Shown here: positions 20,238 through 32,283 of the stretch, in pieces
Position numbering within the stretch: position 1 is the first letter of the stretch
How the letters are laid out: the number at the start of each line of letters is the position of its first letter
From: Xiphophorus maculatus
Lineage: Eukaryota; Chordata; Actinopteri; Cyprinodontiformes; Poeciliidae
Length of the DNA: 64,000 nucleotides
Direction of reading: 5' to 3'
Assembly (NCBI RefSeq): GCF_002775205.1
Contig: NC_036461.1
Location: forward strand, 20,804,015 to 20,868,014
Made by a program: the position numbers and the translations under genes
Notes under the pieces: generated by a model
The model's database searches: none
Seen by the model: the letters and a program-made list of their open reading frames with translations, nothing else
What the model was told of the DNA's origin: nothing

Positions 20238-20611
20238 TATCACGTTGTCATGTTTATCACTCCTTATGCTGCCACCTATTGTCCAACCAGTCTAAGTTCA
20301 CAATGACATTTTTGAAACTGTCACTGCTGATGTGACATTATATTTCTGCTTTCAGTTTCCGACCTTCAAATGGGGAAAACTTCTCTCTGTCATAAAGCAT
20401 GGTTTGGAAGAAAGATTCAAAATTCAATTCAAAAATACTTTATTGATCCAAAACAGGGGTCACCAACACGGTGCCCGCCGGAACCCGGTTGCCCCAGGGG
20501 ACAAAAAGGAGACATTTGGAAACTGCTACTTGGATGATTGTACAGCTTCAATACCTCTGAATATAGATTTGATTTAGATTTTTTTTTTACTTATCTTTTA
20601 AGTCCTTTTGT

Positions 20612-20957
20612 TCATAGATTTAAGTCGTTGGCTATTTTGGAAGCAATGTTCTTGAAAGCGATGGACGACCCGGATATCCTTTGGAAGCGGACGCCGTTCA
20701 GGGAGAGACGGGGGAGCCTGCAGACCTCCATCTCCCACTGGACCAGGTTCTCGGCCCGCCCGTCGCCATGGACGCAGAGGAGCAGGAAACTCTCTTGCTG
20801 TTCGTAGTCGCAGTTGTTGGCGTCGAGCACCTTGCGGATCTCCCTCATGATGTCGCAGGGCTCCATGGAGCTGGTGGTTCTCATATTCCAAGTGAATCTG
20901 AGGGAGCGGGGCTTACCGTCTTTAATTTCCCCTTTCTGATCCCCAGGTACATGGCGA
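20612..20957 (-). pseudogene. Orphan last exon of a MARK-family kinase (KA1 domain), copy 2
   Basis: Duplicate of 327-672 with the same acceptor and open frame. It ends SKIANDLNL where copy 1 ends SKIANDLKL, and reads FKNIASKI (the usual family form) where copy 1 reads FKNITSKI. The two copies therefore differ at the protein level in at least two positions and neither is broken. Confidence 0.75.
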
Positions 20958-21535
20958 CTGTGGGGAGAAAGACACGGAGGAGAGCTTGGCTTAGAATAAA
21001 TTAAAATCCTGCTGGGATTGTTTGCAACAAATCTTTCACAGAAGTGACTTTTTGTTTCTTTTAGGGGCGGCAGTGAATGAAACTATAAAGTCTAATAAAG
21101 CTGAAGTTTTTCTTACTGTGACCTGAGCCGCTCTGAGCTCAGTTTATCTTTATGTCACATTTAGGTGGCAGCACAAAGCTGTGGAGCCTTTAACTAGACA
21201 AAATGTAGTCAACAGTCATTACAGCTTTTTTGATTTTTTGCTTGTGAAACCAACTTTTATTTTATTCCAGTTTAGCGGTAAAGTTAAATCTTATTTTAAT
21301 AATAATAAAAAACAGTTGTAAATAATCTATTAGCATATTTACTCTCTCATTACTTTTACTACATTTTGTCTGTGACTTCCAAACTGAGAAAGGGGAAGTA
21401 AAAGAAAGTAAAAACTGACTGAAGCCATCTCTGAAAAACCCAGAATATCACTGCAACATTAAGATTTGATTCACTGTACATAAATAAATTTTTAAAAAGT
21501 TCTTCAACTGTCGATAAGATGTTTGAAACATAAAC

Positions 21536-22783
21536 TAGTGATGGGTCCGGTAACACCGATGCGTCGGCGCATGTGTCAAGCTCATAGACCAAAATCAGCG
21601 TCGGTGCGCGTATCGTTTTCAGCAAGTCACGTGACCGATACAGGAACTGTTTCCAAATGACACTGGTGCGCCAAACTGTTTATATATGGAAGCCAATCTG
21701 TCAACGGGATGCATTTGCCAAAATAATTCTTGACCTTTTACGGTACAGCGTCAACTATGGAGCCTCAAGGCAAACGAAAGGTTTGGTAGTATGGGGCCAT
21801 TTTAATCTTACGTCAGAGAATAAGGTATTGGTTCTCACTTCGTAGTTGTTTCATCCGGTTCTTTTCAGTTTCTACTCCATCTATCTGAATCCAAATTCAG
21901 CTGAAACCGACTCTTAGTTTACTTTCATATTATGTTCTGCAGGTTAAGTTTTGCATGTTTCTCCTTTGAAATTATACATTTCATAATTTTATTCTTAAAT
22001 TACCCTCCATAAATAAAAATCTTTAGGCAGAAAAAAGGGAAATAAAGACAATCCCGCTATAAATAAATACACAAAAGACATTTCCAGCAAAACACATCCA
22101 TAAAGATCTGCGTACAAAATATAAAAGACAAAATGTAAGTTATGTGAACAATATACAGTGTCACTAAAATCTGCTTTATTTAAGTAAATTCACCTCCTCA
22201 ATGCTGAGGCATAGGGCATCAGAATGAAGTCACAGATACACCTGGATAAACTCAGGTATACAGCCAGTCTACAAATTACTCAGCTGCTTTTTATCAATTA
22301 TTTCATATAAATGTATTGTTTACTTCATTTTTTCTACAGCAGGAGAAGTTGTGTCAAAAAAACGGAACAGATTAAATTTCAAAATTTTAGAAAAACCTTT
22401 TTTTTTTTAAATGAAAATTTGTGGAAAAAAACACCAACAAAAAACCCCCAGTCCACAAGCATCCTCATTCCAAACACGATCGCTTTCATTTTCATCACTT
22501 GGTACATGTTCACATTACTTATTGACTGTATCGAAGAATATCAAATATATTTTGATTTTAACTGAAGATATGACATTATACAATATACAATATACGATGA
22601 AATTAAATGACTTAAATCTTATTGTATAGACTAGGTCATCAAATCAGTCTGTGAACTGCGTTGCCTGTAGGGATTTTTAATGTCCAGCAGGTGTCAGTAT
22701 TCAGTGACACAGTATTGACGCGGTATCAATACAGTTTTGCTTTGGGTCAAAACGACACATGACGCCTCATTTACCCATCACTA
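21536..22783 (+). mobile_element. Non-autonomous hAT transposon, copy B
   Basis: Same ends (TAGTGATGGGT / ACCCATCACTA) and the same 8-bp duplication ACATAAAC (21528-21535 and 22784-22791) as the element at 1251-2500, with the BED-finger-like VVWGHFNLTSENKV. It was duplicated with its host unit. Confidence 0.85.
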
Positions 22784-23599
22784 ACATAAACATCTTCATA
22801 CCTGACAATTGGAGATTAAAAACTTATTTCTGATAGGAAATGACAACAGCATCTCAAAAGATAATGTAAGAATTTCAAAGTAACTAAACTACTTATAACA
22901 TTCCTCAATAATCAATAAAAAAATATTGACTGACTTTAAAGCAGTCAAACTTTTTTAAATCTATTTTTATTTCTGATCAGCTCTTTCCATGTTTCCTCAT
23001 GTAGCAGAAGCTCCACGTCTTCTTACTAATTTATAAGATCAAGGGATTCCTTCAAAACATGTATTTTACATAACAGTATAAAATCTTTTTGTAACTTCAG
23101 TATTTTAATGTATATTAGTTTTATTTGAAATAAATCTATTTTGTGTCATTTTGATTTGAAACCCCAGTAATTATTGGCTTAACATTTAAATCTATTTATT
23201 TAGTAAATAACACAAAGAAATTCTGGTCGTTTCTTCTTCTCTGGCTTTACAAACCAGAGAAGAAACAAACAAAAACAAACAACATTTCTACTTTTCATAT
23301 CCATTTTTCTTTTAAATTACCAAAATTTGACATTTTAAAATAGTTTTTACTAAAAGCCTCCACCGCTTTCTGGGTTTTTCATAGATCATGTAAAGGAATA
23401 TTTTTGGAGAATCTCAACAGAAACCGGAGACATTTCAGCAGAATTAAAGCAGACTTTGAATCTTCAGCTAGCATGCAGCGTTAGCAGAGCGGCACGTCAC
23501 ACAGCCATGCAACCGCAGCAACAAAGCTGCAACAACACACTGCTGCAACTCCTACACACTCAGGGCAAAGCAGCGCGGGCCTGACGCTACATGGGAAGC

Positions 23600-23600
<1 letters not shown>

Positions 23601-23661
<61 letters not shown>
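23601..23661. repeat. (TG)n microsatellite, unit copy B
   Basis: About 30 TG units; counterpart of 3341-3403. Confidence 0.97.
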
Positions 23662-23663
<2 letters not shown>

Positions 23664-23683
23664 GGCAGCAGGTATAAGCTCAC

Positions 23684-23825
23684 CTTGAGCCCTCAAGTCT
23701 CCCGTTTCTCTCAAACTCGGTTGAGACTCTGAGGCGCCGTGAGAAAATTCACACGGGGAGTCAGAGGAGAAGAAAACAACAAAACAGATTGTGGATTGTG
23801 CACAACACAAATCATTTCTCATCAA
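23684..23825 (-). other. Candidate minus-strand 5' exon within the repeat unit, copy B
   Basis: Counterpart of 3429-3570, with the donor GTGAGC retained at 23683-23678. It would splice to the KA1 exon at 20957 if transcribed. Confidence 0.35.
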
Positions 23826-24428
23826 TTTCAGTGAATGGAAGAGAAAAGAAAAGAGAAATCAAGTGTGTGACGGAATACGTTAGCGACGGTGTGAGCCACC
23901 ACCAACACGTCACTGAGCAGTGAGCTCAGTGACGTGAGCAGTCAGCGTTTGCTGCCTCAAGTTAACGTTAGCTTCCAAGTCTCAGTTTCTTACAATGTAA
24001 TGTTATTTCATTGCATTTCACAAATTACTTCAGGAGCATAACGAGGTGCAAAGCGTTTGCTAGCATGAGCTATTTTCACAAAACCCTTCAAAGGTGAACG
24101 TTGAACGTGTTTGGAGATTTGAGGACATTCAAACGACACCGGTTTCCTTGACCGGTGGTTCCGTTTGGCAAGCAAAATAGCCGCTACAAACTCAACCCCT
24201 ACCTTCTCCGAAGCTTGACTTTTTTGGTTCAAACTAGCTTCAACCAGTCTGCATTTATACGTCAAATAAATGCTGCTTTTAATCCCGCTGGAAGTGACAG
24301 CTACGGCGTTCATGGGCAACGCACTTGGTGTTGTTTTCAACGGAAGTGACATGAAAAGGCCCGGATGATGATCACCCGGTGACGTCAAAATGCTAAGAGT
24401 TATATTAATAGTAGCGCCATTCTATAGC

Positions 24429-24646
24429 GGGCTGCACAGTGGCTCAGTCCGTAAGGTTGTTGCCTTACAGTCGAAAGGTTGTGGGTTCGCTTCCCATAAC
24501 TACTGTAGGAGTTTGCATGTTCTCCCTGTGCATGCGTGGGTTTCCTCCGGGTACTCCGGTTTCCTCCCACATTCCAAAAACATGACAACAAGGTAAGAGT
24601 TCATTGGTCACTCCAAATTCTCCCTAGGTGTGAGTGTGTTCCCCTT
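24429..24646 (+). mobile_element. tRNA-derived SINE, unit copy B
   Basis: Same SINE as 4173-4390, including the diagnostic CCCATAACTACTG. Confidence 0.7.
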
Positions 24647-25251
24647 AGATAGAAATGGATGAATGGAAAATAAAATTTTTTTTAATGATTTATGTTAATC
24701 GCCATATAGAGACCTAATAAATTCAGATGCTTTGACTCGCCAGTAAGCGCTTTGCTCTCCTCCCACAGAGCCTCCTTCCCAGTTTTTTGACAGGTGACTG
24801 TTGAGGAGTTTGTCCATGGACAAACAGCAAACAGGAGCTTTGTTGGGGGGTTTTCTACGGCAAAATTAATAACAACGAATCAAAAGTTATTCAGTTCTTT
24901 TTGCTTGATTTGAAAAATATGCACAATTTGATGAATCGTTTTTTTCCCCATTGTGAAACCAACTTTTTTTTTTTAAGCTAAGGCTAGGCTAACAGACATT
25001 AAGGGTGTGAGAAGCTTCTTACCACAAGAAGGATCGATCAGCGATTAGTGCGTCGTTAAGCGCATCATTCAAGAGCGCATTAGTACGCGGCTGGCGTGCA
25101 GCGCCAGCAAACAGCGGGGTGTGAACCGGAAGGAAAACATGATGTCTACCAGGTGAGGGAGGGCCCTTTATATACAGACAGCGCCACAACCAATTAAATT
25201 CAGGCACTTGTGTGACGCGTTCAGAGCCCACAGGGCATACTGCCACACAAG

Positions 25252-25461
25252 TATCACGTTGTCATGTTTATCACTCCTTATGCTGCCACCTACTGGCCAA
25301 CCAGTCTAAGTTCACAATGACATTTTTGAAACTTTCACTGCTGGTGTGACATTATATTTCTGCTTTCAGTTTCGGACCTTCAAATGGGGAAAACTTCTCT
25401 CTGTCGTAAAGCATGGTTTGGAAGAAAAATTCAAAATTCAATTCAAAAATACTTTATTGAT
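25252..25461. repeat. Stub of a further repeat unit (copy D)
   Basis: Repeats the first ~210 bases of the unit up to ATACTTTATTGATC, then changes into a LINE 3' end. The break falls on a LINE/SINE-tail-like sequence (TTTATTGATCC), which may have promoted exchange. Confidence 0.85.
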
Positions 25462-25690
25462 CGAAAAGTAAAATTAAATGTTGTAGCTCATCAATCCAGA
25501 TTCTTCAAAGAGTTATTGTAAATGGCTGATTGCTGTTGGCAGGAAAGATCTTTTGTAGCGGTCTGTGTTACACCAAATTTGAAGAAGCCTCTGACTGATG
25601 TTACTATATTCTTTCAAGACAGTCTCATGAAGAGGATGGTCAGAGTTACCCATAATTTTCTTAAAGTTGTGAAGACTCCTCCATCATTTC
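25462..25690 (-). mobile_element. 3'-end fragment of a non-LTR retrotransposon
   Basis: On the minus strand a decayed frame reads KIMGNSDHPLHETVLK, then SQRLLQIWCNTDRYKRSFLP. This is the conserved C-terminal tail of a common teleost LINE (DHPLHETV and RYRRSFLPTAI-type motifs). The clade is not assigned. Related scraps are near 37490, 48330 and 60880-61040. Confidence 0.6.
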
Positions 25691-25970
25691 TGTCTTCTCT
25701 CTCCTGATTGGCCAGTGTTGTTGTCTTGTCTCAGTGATGCTGGAGAATCATGACATAAAAAGACACACATTCATTAATCTCTGGCTAAATAAAAGATGAT
25801 TGAAAGAGACTTTCTGATCAAGTTATCATAATATTCTCACCTTTTCCACAATCTGTTACAACCAGTAGATCAGCAGGTGGAGCAGATCTTCTGCTTTAAT
25901 TGTTGGTCAACTCCAGTCATGTGACGAGTTGACGCAGAAATTGAATAAAGAGAAAAGAAAACAGAGTTAA
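25690..25970. repeat. Segment shared with 7890-8150
   Basis: Moderately diverged match to 7890-8150, centred on GTTACAACCAGTAGATCAGC. It lies between the LINE tail and the mavs promoter, so the left accessory block ends here. Confidence 0.7.
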
Positions 25971-26029
25971 AAGGGGAATATAAACCATACAGGCGCACAG
26001 CGCTGTAAGGTCACAGTTAACGGGCGGAT

Positions 26030-26241
26030 AAATCAAGCCCCGCCTTCACGTCGACTGCTCAACGTTTCCATTGGAGCGTGTTTTTAATTGACGTTCCTCT
26101 CGTCCAATAGGAGGGCGCGAACCGACTCCTGGGGACACAGCCGCGCAGATGTGTGAGCAGGTCGCAGCGCAGGAAGAATCAGTGACAGCAGGAACAACGT
26201 CTGCAAGCTGGTGACAAATTAGAGTGTGTTGAACAAGCAAG
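26030..26241 (+). promoter_or_regulatory. mavs: mavs promoter region and non-coding exon 1
   Basis: Two CCAAT-type boxes lie close together (CCATTGGAG near 26068 and TCCAATAGG near 26102) in a locally CpG-rich stretch. The probable 5' UTR exon ends AACAAGCAAG at 26241 before the donor GTGAGC. The next exon starts exactly at the mavs ATG. The transcription start is not defined; no TATA box is clear. Confidence 0.6.
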
Positions 26242-28693
26242 GTGAGCTTTATTTTATGTTTTCTGTTCACCGTTTCACCTGTAAACTCTGCGCTGGAGGA
26301 ATGCTTAATGTCGTCATTATTGTACTTCCTGGTTGGAGTTAGGTTGTGTCGTATTTATTAATCTGCTCGAGCACAACTTATGAGCTAGTTTCTTTAGCTA
26401 GTCCTCCTGGTTATTTATAGCGTCACATTTCTGTATTTTGTTGGGGTTTATTCGACTTTTGTGTCTGTTTTGTATGTGTTTCCACCTCTTGTAAACCACT
26501 ACCAACTTTTGTAGCTATTTCCTTTAACACCAAACCCAAGTTTTAGTAGACTAATAATAACGCTACTAATTTACATTTTGTTTTAACCAAAACGTGTCTA
26601 TTTTGCTGGCCTTACTAAGTGACCTTAAAACTTGTCAAGCGAATGTCTGCTGCCCATTATCACCAAATAAGTCACCGAGTCAGCTGTTTAACGTCTTAAC
26701 GAGCTTGATAAGTGATTTCCTGATTCGCTTCTCCTTCGAACTTCATGCGGTCAGAACCAGTTTATGTCGCTGTAGTTGTGCAGATCGCGCTGCTTGAAAT
26801 CTGATCCACGCCAGTGAACAGCCAAGCGAGACTGCCAAGAAAATGGCATTAACCTGGCAGTTAGAGGTCGTTCACATAATTTGCCCTTGTCTCAAGGTGC
26901 ACTTTTGTCCCTTCTGACAACACCTTCCCTGTCCTGTTAATCTGCAATCTCTCAGCGCTTTACACTTAAATGCCTCCTTGGAAATAATGCACACTCTGAA
27001 GAATTTTCTCTTTTTTTTTTCTTGCCTGGATTCTGAGTATTAGGACTGTCAGACAATGTAAGTGTGTCAGGTAAACCATGTCCTGTGTTGGCTAGTAACA
27101 TTAGGTTGACTTTGTTCTTTCGTTCTTGCAACTGCATCCCAACAGTTGCTGCTATTAAAACAATCCAAACCTACAAGATCAAAAAAGGACTTGAGAGACA
27201 AAAAAATAGTTGTTTTTTTTTTTTTACCAACTCAACAATATACGATTTGTTGCTGGAAAGGGATGTGTAAATAATTCTAAACCCAAAACTTTGAAGTTTT
27301 GTTGTGTTTCTGCAGGTTTGCCAATAAAATAGAATACGATATTGACAATAAGAATAGGGATTTAAGATCAGGATCAGGGTTTCTTTGAAAATGCTTGCTG
27401 TATTTAGTCAAGTTTAGTAAATCCAATATTTATAACTGATCAAACTAATCAAAATTTACATTTTGAGTAAGTCACTGGATATATGTAGTTTTGCAAGAAA
27501 ATGCAAAAAGCATGATTATTTAAAAACATATATTTTGCTTTTTAGTTATTTTTTTCCTATTTTGTGAAGATTTTTCTTTGTAGTAATTTTGTCCAGTTAT
27601 TAGCTCACACTGAAAAAGAAAACAGGTGATCCAACTCTAAAAATTAATTTCTCACAAGCAATCAAATTAAGTTTATCCAAGTAAATATGTTAAATTTATT
27701 AAGGGTGTCATGTTAAATAAATTTAGTTTGACAAACTTAACTTGATCACATGTCACAAATTAACTGATTTTTTTTGAAAGTTGGAGCGCCATTCTGTCAT
27801 ATTTTCAGTGTACCAAAAATGTTTATATATAACATGTTACATTGAATAATCAAAAGGTAGATTGAAAATGTACAAAAATAAGCACAAATAATAGTAATAA
27901 TAATAATAATGCACCCATCAGACCTTTCCTGATTTCTATTTTCTTGCATATCTCTTTGAAGATTTTTGATTTTGACTGATTCTCTCTTTTGTTTTTGCTT
28001 TTTGTTGTTTTTTTTAAATTTTGGGATAAGATCACATGCAGGAAAACATAAAATGTGTGGCAGTTTTTTAAAAAGTTGTTTGGTTTTTTTTTATCCAGGA
28101 AACGTTGCCCAAATAACTCAGAAACTTTCCACAGCTCTCCTGTTCAGCTCTGCCTCACACCGCTGCGTTTGAAAATGTCACCGTTTGACCAAACCTTTCA
28201 GTGGACTCCGTAAATAGCCTGTTTATGTAAAAACAAATAGTGGGGATTTAAAGTGTGCCCGACACAAAACCTGTGGCCAAATTCTCGTCTCTGACTCTGA
28301 AAATGCGTAGGTGTGTCTGGGAATGAGTGTTGACAGACAGACGTTTACTGAGTTCCCAGCTGAGGCCTCTGCTTGCTCTCAACCAACCTTGAAGAATGGA
28401 GGAGGTTTTTACTGAAAGCCTTGTGCGGTCAGGCCCAAAGAGGCGGCTCTACTTTTGCTCTTCATTGCTGTCGGGGAGAGAAAAGCCTTGTGATTTTCTC
28501 TTTCACTTTCAGTTTCGTTTGATGGAAAATCCCTTCACTGTCTTTTTTTTTTCCTTAGATCTTTTTCATGTTAACTGGAGACAAGTAAATTTAGCCACAG
28601 CTGCATTTTCTTGTTTTTGTTTTTTTAATTAATGTAAATAAATGCATGAAGTGTCTGTTTAACTCTTTCTTTCTCCTTTCTGTAACTTTCCAG
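26242..28693 (+). other. mavs intron 1
   Basis: About 2.45 kb of AT-rich intron between the 5' UTR exon and the first coding exon. No further exon or clear mobile element was recognised. Several short poly(T) and (TAA)n runs are present. Confidence 0.6.
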
Positions 28694-31600
28694 ATGTCCT
28701 TTGCCAGCGACAAACTTTATGATGGTTATTTGCGGCTGAATATGCCGGCCATTGTTACCCAGGTGAAAGTGAGACAAATAGTGCCGTACCTTCCCTGCCT
28801 GACGGCTCATGACAGGGTAAGTTTAATCATTCATTACGTTAAGTGGAGTTTTTTTTTTTCTTTTATCGATTATAAAAATAGTAAAGATGAGGTTTATTCC
28901 CTTTTTTATAGTAAGTTGCCAGTGTTTTGCTACACGAACACAGAACATTGTTAAAGTATTCGTTAGGGCTGCCACAATAACAACGTTTACTGGACGTTAA
29001 GTAGTTCCAGAAATTACTGTGACAAACTCTAATGTTGTTTTTGAGATTTTTTTTTCAAGCAATATGTTGATAATGGCATAATAATGCAAGTTTGTCCTCT
29101 GAAAGACCAACAAAGAACACTTTGCACTGGAACCGGAAGATATTTTAAATATCCAAAATTAAACATAGCAACAAAAATCGCTAAATAAAATTAAAATGGA
29201 AAGACACATATAAAACCATAAGTACACTGTATTAGGATGTATCTTTAAACAAAATTACCCTTCAAAACATATCAATCAGAATGGAAATTATTACATTCTT
29301 AGTATTTACACCTATTGAACTTGATTGCTCTTTGTGACGTTACAAACATCAACGTATTTCTCTGGGACAGACCAGAGCGAGTAGCTCACATTAGTAAAGT
29401 GAAAGGAAAGTTACATATAGTTTTTAAGATATGTGGCAGGCTTACATATTTATTTTTTTTAATATAGAGTGATTATTAAAGGTATTCACCCCACAAGTCG
29501 TTTTACACTTTTATTGCTTTCACAAATCAAGTATGATTATCCACATGTGGCATTTTTATTTAAAATATCACAAAAAACTCTAATAAAGTTGAGATAAATT
29601 TTGTAACATGATATATTTAGCTTTCACGGTTTTTTTTTTTTTGCAGAAAAGACATATTTTGTTGATCATGATGGATTTGTAAAAGCCATAAAAGTGTAAA
29701 ACATCCAACATGGTGGTGGCAGCATCATGCTGTGATGTCTCTTAATCAGAGACAGGGAAGCTGTTCAGTTAATGAGAGCTTTTTGCAGAATACACTGAAC
29801 TGTAGATGTGTTATAACTACTCCAGAAAACCTTTCTCTATGGTTTTTTTTTTTAACTGATTGTAGGAAGACATAGAGGCCAAACGGGAAACTTCTGGGAA
29901 TTTCAATGCCATGGTGCTTCTCCTGGACTGTCTGAAGAGACGGGAGAACTGGCCGGAGCAGTTCATCAAGGCGCTAACGGCTTGTGAGCACAAAAGCCTC
30001 GCAGCTGCCATCAAAAAAGAATACGACTCCCTGCTACAGGTTAACAGTAAGTCACTTTATCATCTGAAGCTTAAAACTTTGCTTTATGTGATGTTTATGC
30101 TTTTGTATTATGACACGTATTGATATAAATGACAGCTTAAGCTTCTCTTTTATGTTACTGCCACCTGACTTTATTGCTTGTATTAACTATACAGTACTTG
30201 AAGCTGAAGCCTTAGTCACTCTTATTGGCTGAGAGCTAATGTCGGAGTGCCTAAAGTGCTTCTAACACTGTGTTTATTAATGTTTCCATGAATGCTGCTG
30301 GTAGGATGTGTTGTGGGTCATATGTAGATCTGAAGGAAAGAACATCTCTGCTAGGAGTGGGCATTTATCGTATCGTTTATCAATTATTGATAATAATTTC
30401 AATTTATTGTTGTCACAATAAATTCCAATTAATGACGTGAACTTACTTTCATAACTTCAGTTTGCTCAGTGGAAACACAGCTATTGATGGTGTGATAGAA
30501 ATTGATCAAACTGTATTTTATCTTTTGAAAGGCTAAAGTTGTAAGCTTTCTGACTGTGAGTGATGTTAACAACCTGAGTAAAACAGTAAATGATAAATAA
30601 ATGTGTATAATTTCTGATGCCTACCCTCCACAGCGCTCTGGTCTTAACCTAGCCACTGTTTGCTTCATCTTAGATCCCAGCTCAGGCTCGGCTGCAGCTA
30701 CCGTGGTCAGGGCTCATGTCCACCCGGCTCCAGCTGCCAGCCAGCTGCCCGTCTCCGAGAGCATTGCGGATGTTCAGCCGGCTCCCCCTGAGCCAGCCTC
30801 TCAGGCTCCGGCTCCTGTCCACGCTCCTGCACAGCAGCAAGTGCCTCAGATGGCGGCCGATTCCCCACCTGAACCCATCTCTGAGCCGCCCGCTCAGGAT
30901 GAGCTTCCACGCCTTCCGTCTACTCCGCCCCCATCTCCTGAGATCCAGCATGCAGCCGAGGGAAAACACGCTTCCCACCAGGAGCCGGAGGAAAACTCAG
31001 AGTCTGATATCCAGAATCCTTCTGGTGATACCGGCGCAGGGAGGAAAGAGGCTGTCGTCGTGGTGACCTCCCCTCAGGAGCAGCAGCAGCAATGTCCGGT
31101 CCCTCAAAGTGGAGCTGATCATCTCCAAGCAGCAGCCGCCACAAAGCCGAGTCTGTCTTTAACGTCGGTCAGCTCTGATGTGTCTGGTGGGTCATCTGTG
31201 CTAACTCTGACTCCAGAGAAACAGCCAGTCCAGGACACCACCCCACCAGCACACAAGGTTCCTCTGCAGCCCCAGATGAGCACTGAACATACAGCTGCTC
31301 AGGCCAGTAACAACATCTTCTATACTCCAAATCATCTAGAAGAAAAAACATTGTGCTACCTGCTGTTGATTTTGTGGTACCTTTGGTTTTCAAGTACCTT
31401 TATCAGGTCCACAATGCAGTGTTTCGATGTAGATATAAATGCCGTTCGCTCAAATTGATGCCAGAGAAATGATAAAACATACAGTAGCTTCTACAATATT
31501 TGTGCAAGCTATCAAACATCTCATATTACATATTAGGTGATGGTATTGGATGTTTTTTAACATTACGTCTCTCTTTCCCTACAGGCTGTTAAAAGTAGAC

Positions 31601-32283
31601 CACAGACTGTAGCTTCTTCTTCTCCTGAGCCGTTTGCCAACAAGAGAGATGGCTTTCATCAAGACGCCGATGATAACTCGGTGTGCCTGAGCAAACCCAC
31701 TCAGCTCGTCAGCATCCAGCCAGTTAATCACCCCAGTCCTCCAGTCCAGTCGCAGAGCTCCTCGCTGCAGCCTTACTCCGGCGACAGTGAGCGACTGGAA
31801 CTAAGCGACCCTTCGTCAGACACCTGTCTTCCTTCCTGCACCGCTCAAGTCGAGAAGCCTGATTCAGCAGAACCACATCAGGAGAACGGGAATGTTCCAG
31901 ACCACAGCGAACCAGAGGAGAACCACTACGAGTCTCCAAACCAGAGCTTCGACGTGGCGGAGAACGTGGTTCACGTGGCAGAGATGCCATCCATCCTCAA
32001 TCTTGACGGCCAAGCTCCAGAGCCACAACTTCAAATCGTCAACGGAGAACCGGCCAAAGGAAGCTTTTCTGCATGCATCAACGCTGCAGATGACACTGCG
32101 TCGAGTTTTAACAGCCACCACAGCGAGAACTACACCCCCATCGAGTCAAAGCCTCTGCCCAGTTCAGAGAAAACCACTCCTCCCGACCCCAGCGACGGCC
32201 AATCCATGACAAGAAAGTACATTCTGATCGGTGCTGGAGTGGGGGCCTGCGCTCTGTTGATGGCGTTGAAGTTTAAGCGTTAA
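28694..32283 (+). CDS. mavs: Mitochondrial antiviral signalling protein (MAVS)
   Basis: MAVS relays RIG-I/MDA5 detection of viral RNA from the outer mitochondrial membrane to TRAFs, TBK1/IRF3 and NF-kB. Coding exons: 28694-28816 (ATG directly after the acceptor), 29866-30046, 30674 to about 31257, and 31585-32283. The first two encode the CARD: RQIVPYLPCLTAHDR, then AMVLLLDCLKRRENWPEQFI and ALTACEHKSLA. The middle is proline/serine/glutamate-rich. Visible TRAF-binding motifs are PVQDT (PxQxT, TRAF2/3 type; human has PVQET) and two PxExx(acidic/aromatic) motifs, PEENSE and PEENHY (human PGENSE and PEENEY). The C terminus is one membrane span, YILIGAGVGACALLMAL, followed by KFKR, the tail anchor. 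The donor of the third coding exon is uncertain: AAG then GTTCCT at 31257 keeps phase but is weak, while GTAACA at 31307 breaks it. PANK2 next door supports the assignment. Confidence 0.9.
29480..29800. mobile_element. Tc1-like transposon-derived fragment in mavs intron
   Basis: Contains GGTGGTGGCAGCATCATGCT, the DNA encoding the GGGSIMLWG-like part of Tc1 transposases, together with an AAGGTATTCACCCC-type dispersed repeat. It is too decayed for a reading frame. Confidence 0.45.

Larger units (their letters stand above)
20238..25251. repeat. Segmental repeat unit, complete copy B (~5.0 kb)
   Basis: The only copy with both ends in view, delimited by the recurring TATCACGTTGTCATGTTTATC at 20238 and 25252. 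It contains the MARK KA1 exon, the hAT element, (TG)n, the 5'-exon-like sequence and the SINE in the same order as copy A. No terminal inverted repeats or reverse transcriptase are seen, so it behaves as a segmental tandem repeat and not as a transposon itself. Confidence 0.88.

Noticed and set aside
28965-29100. hAT end (TAGGGCTGCCACAATAA) in a mavs intron
   Set aside because: A plausible left terminus, but no matching right end or target duplication was found, so it is not listed as an element.
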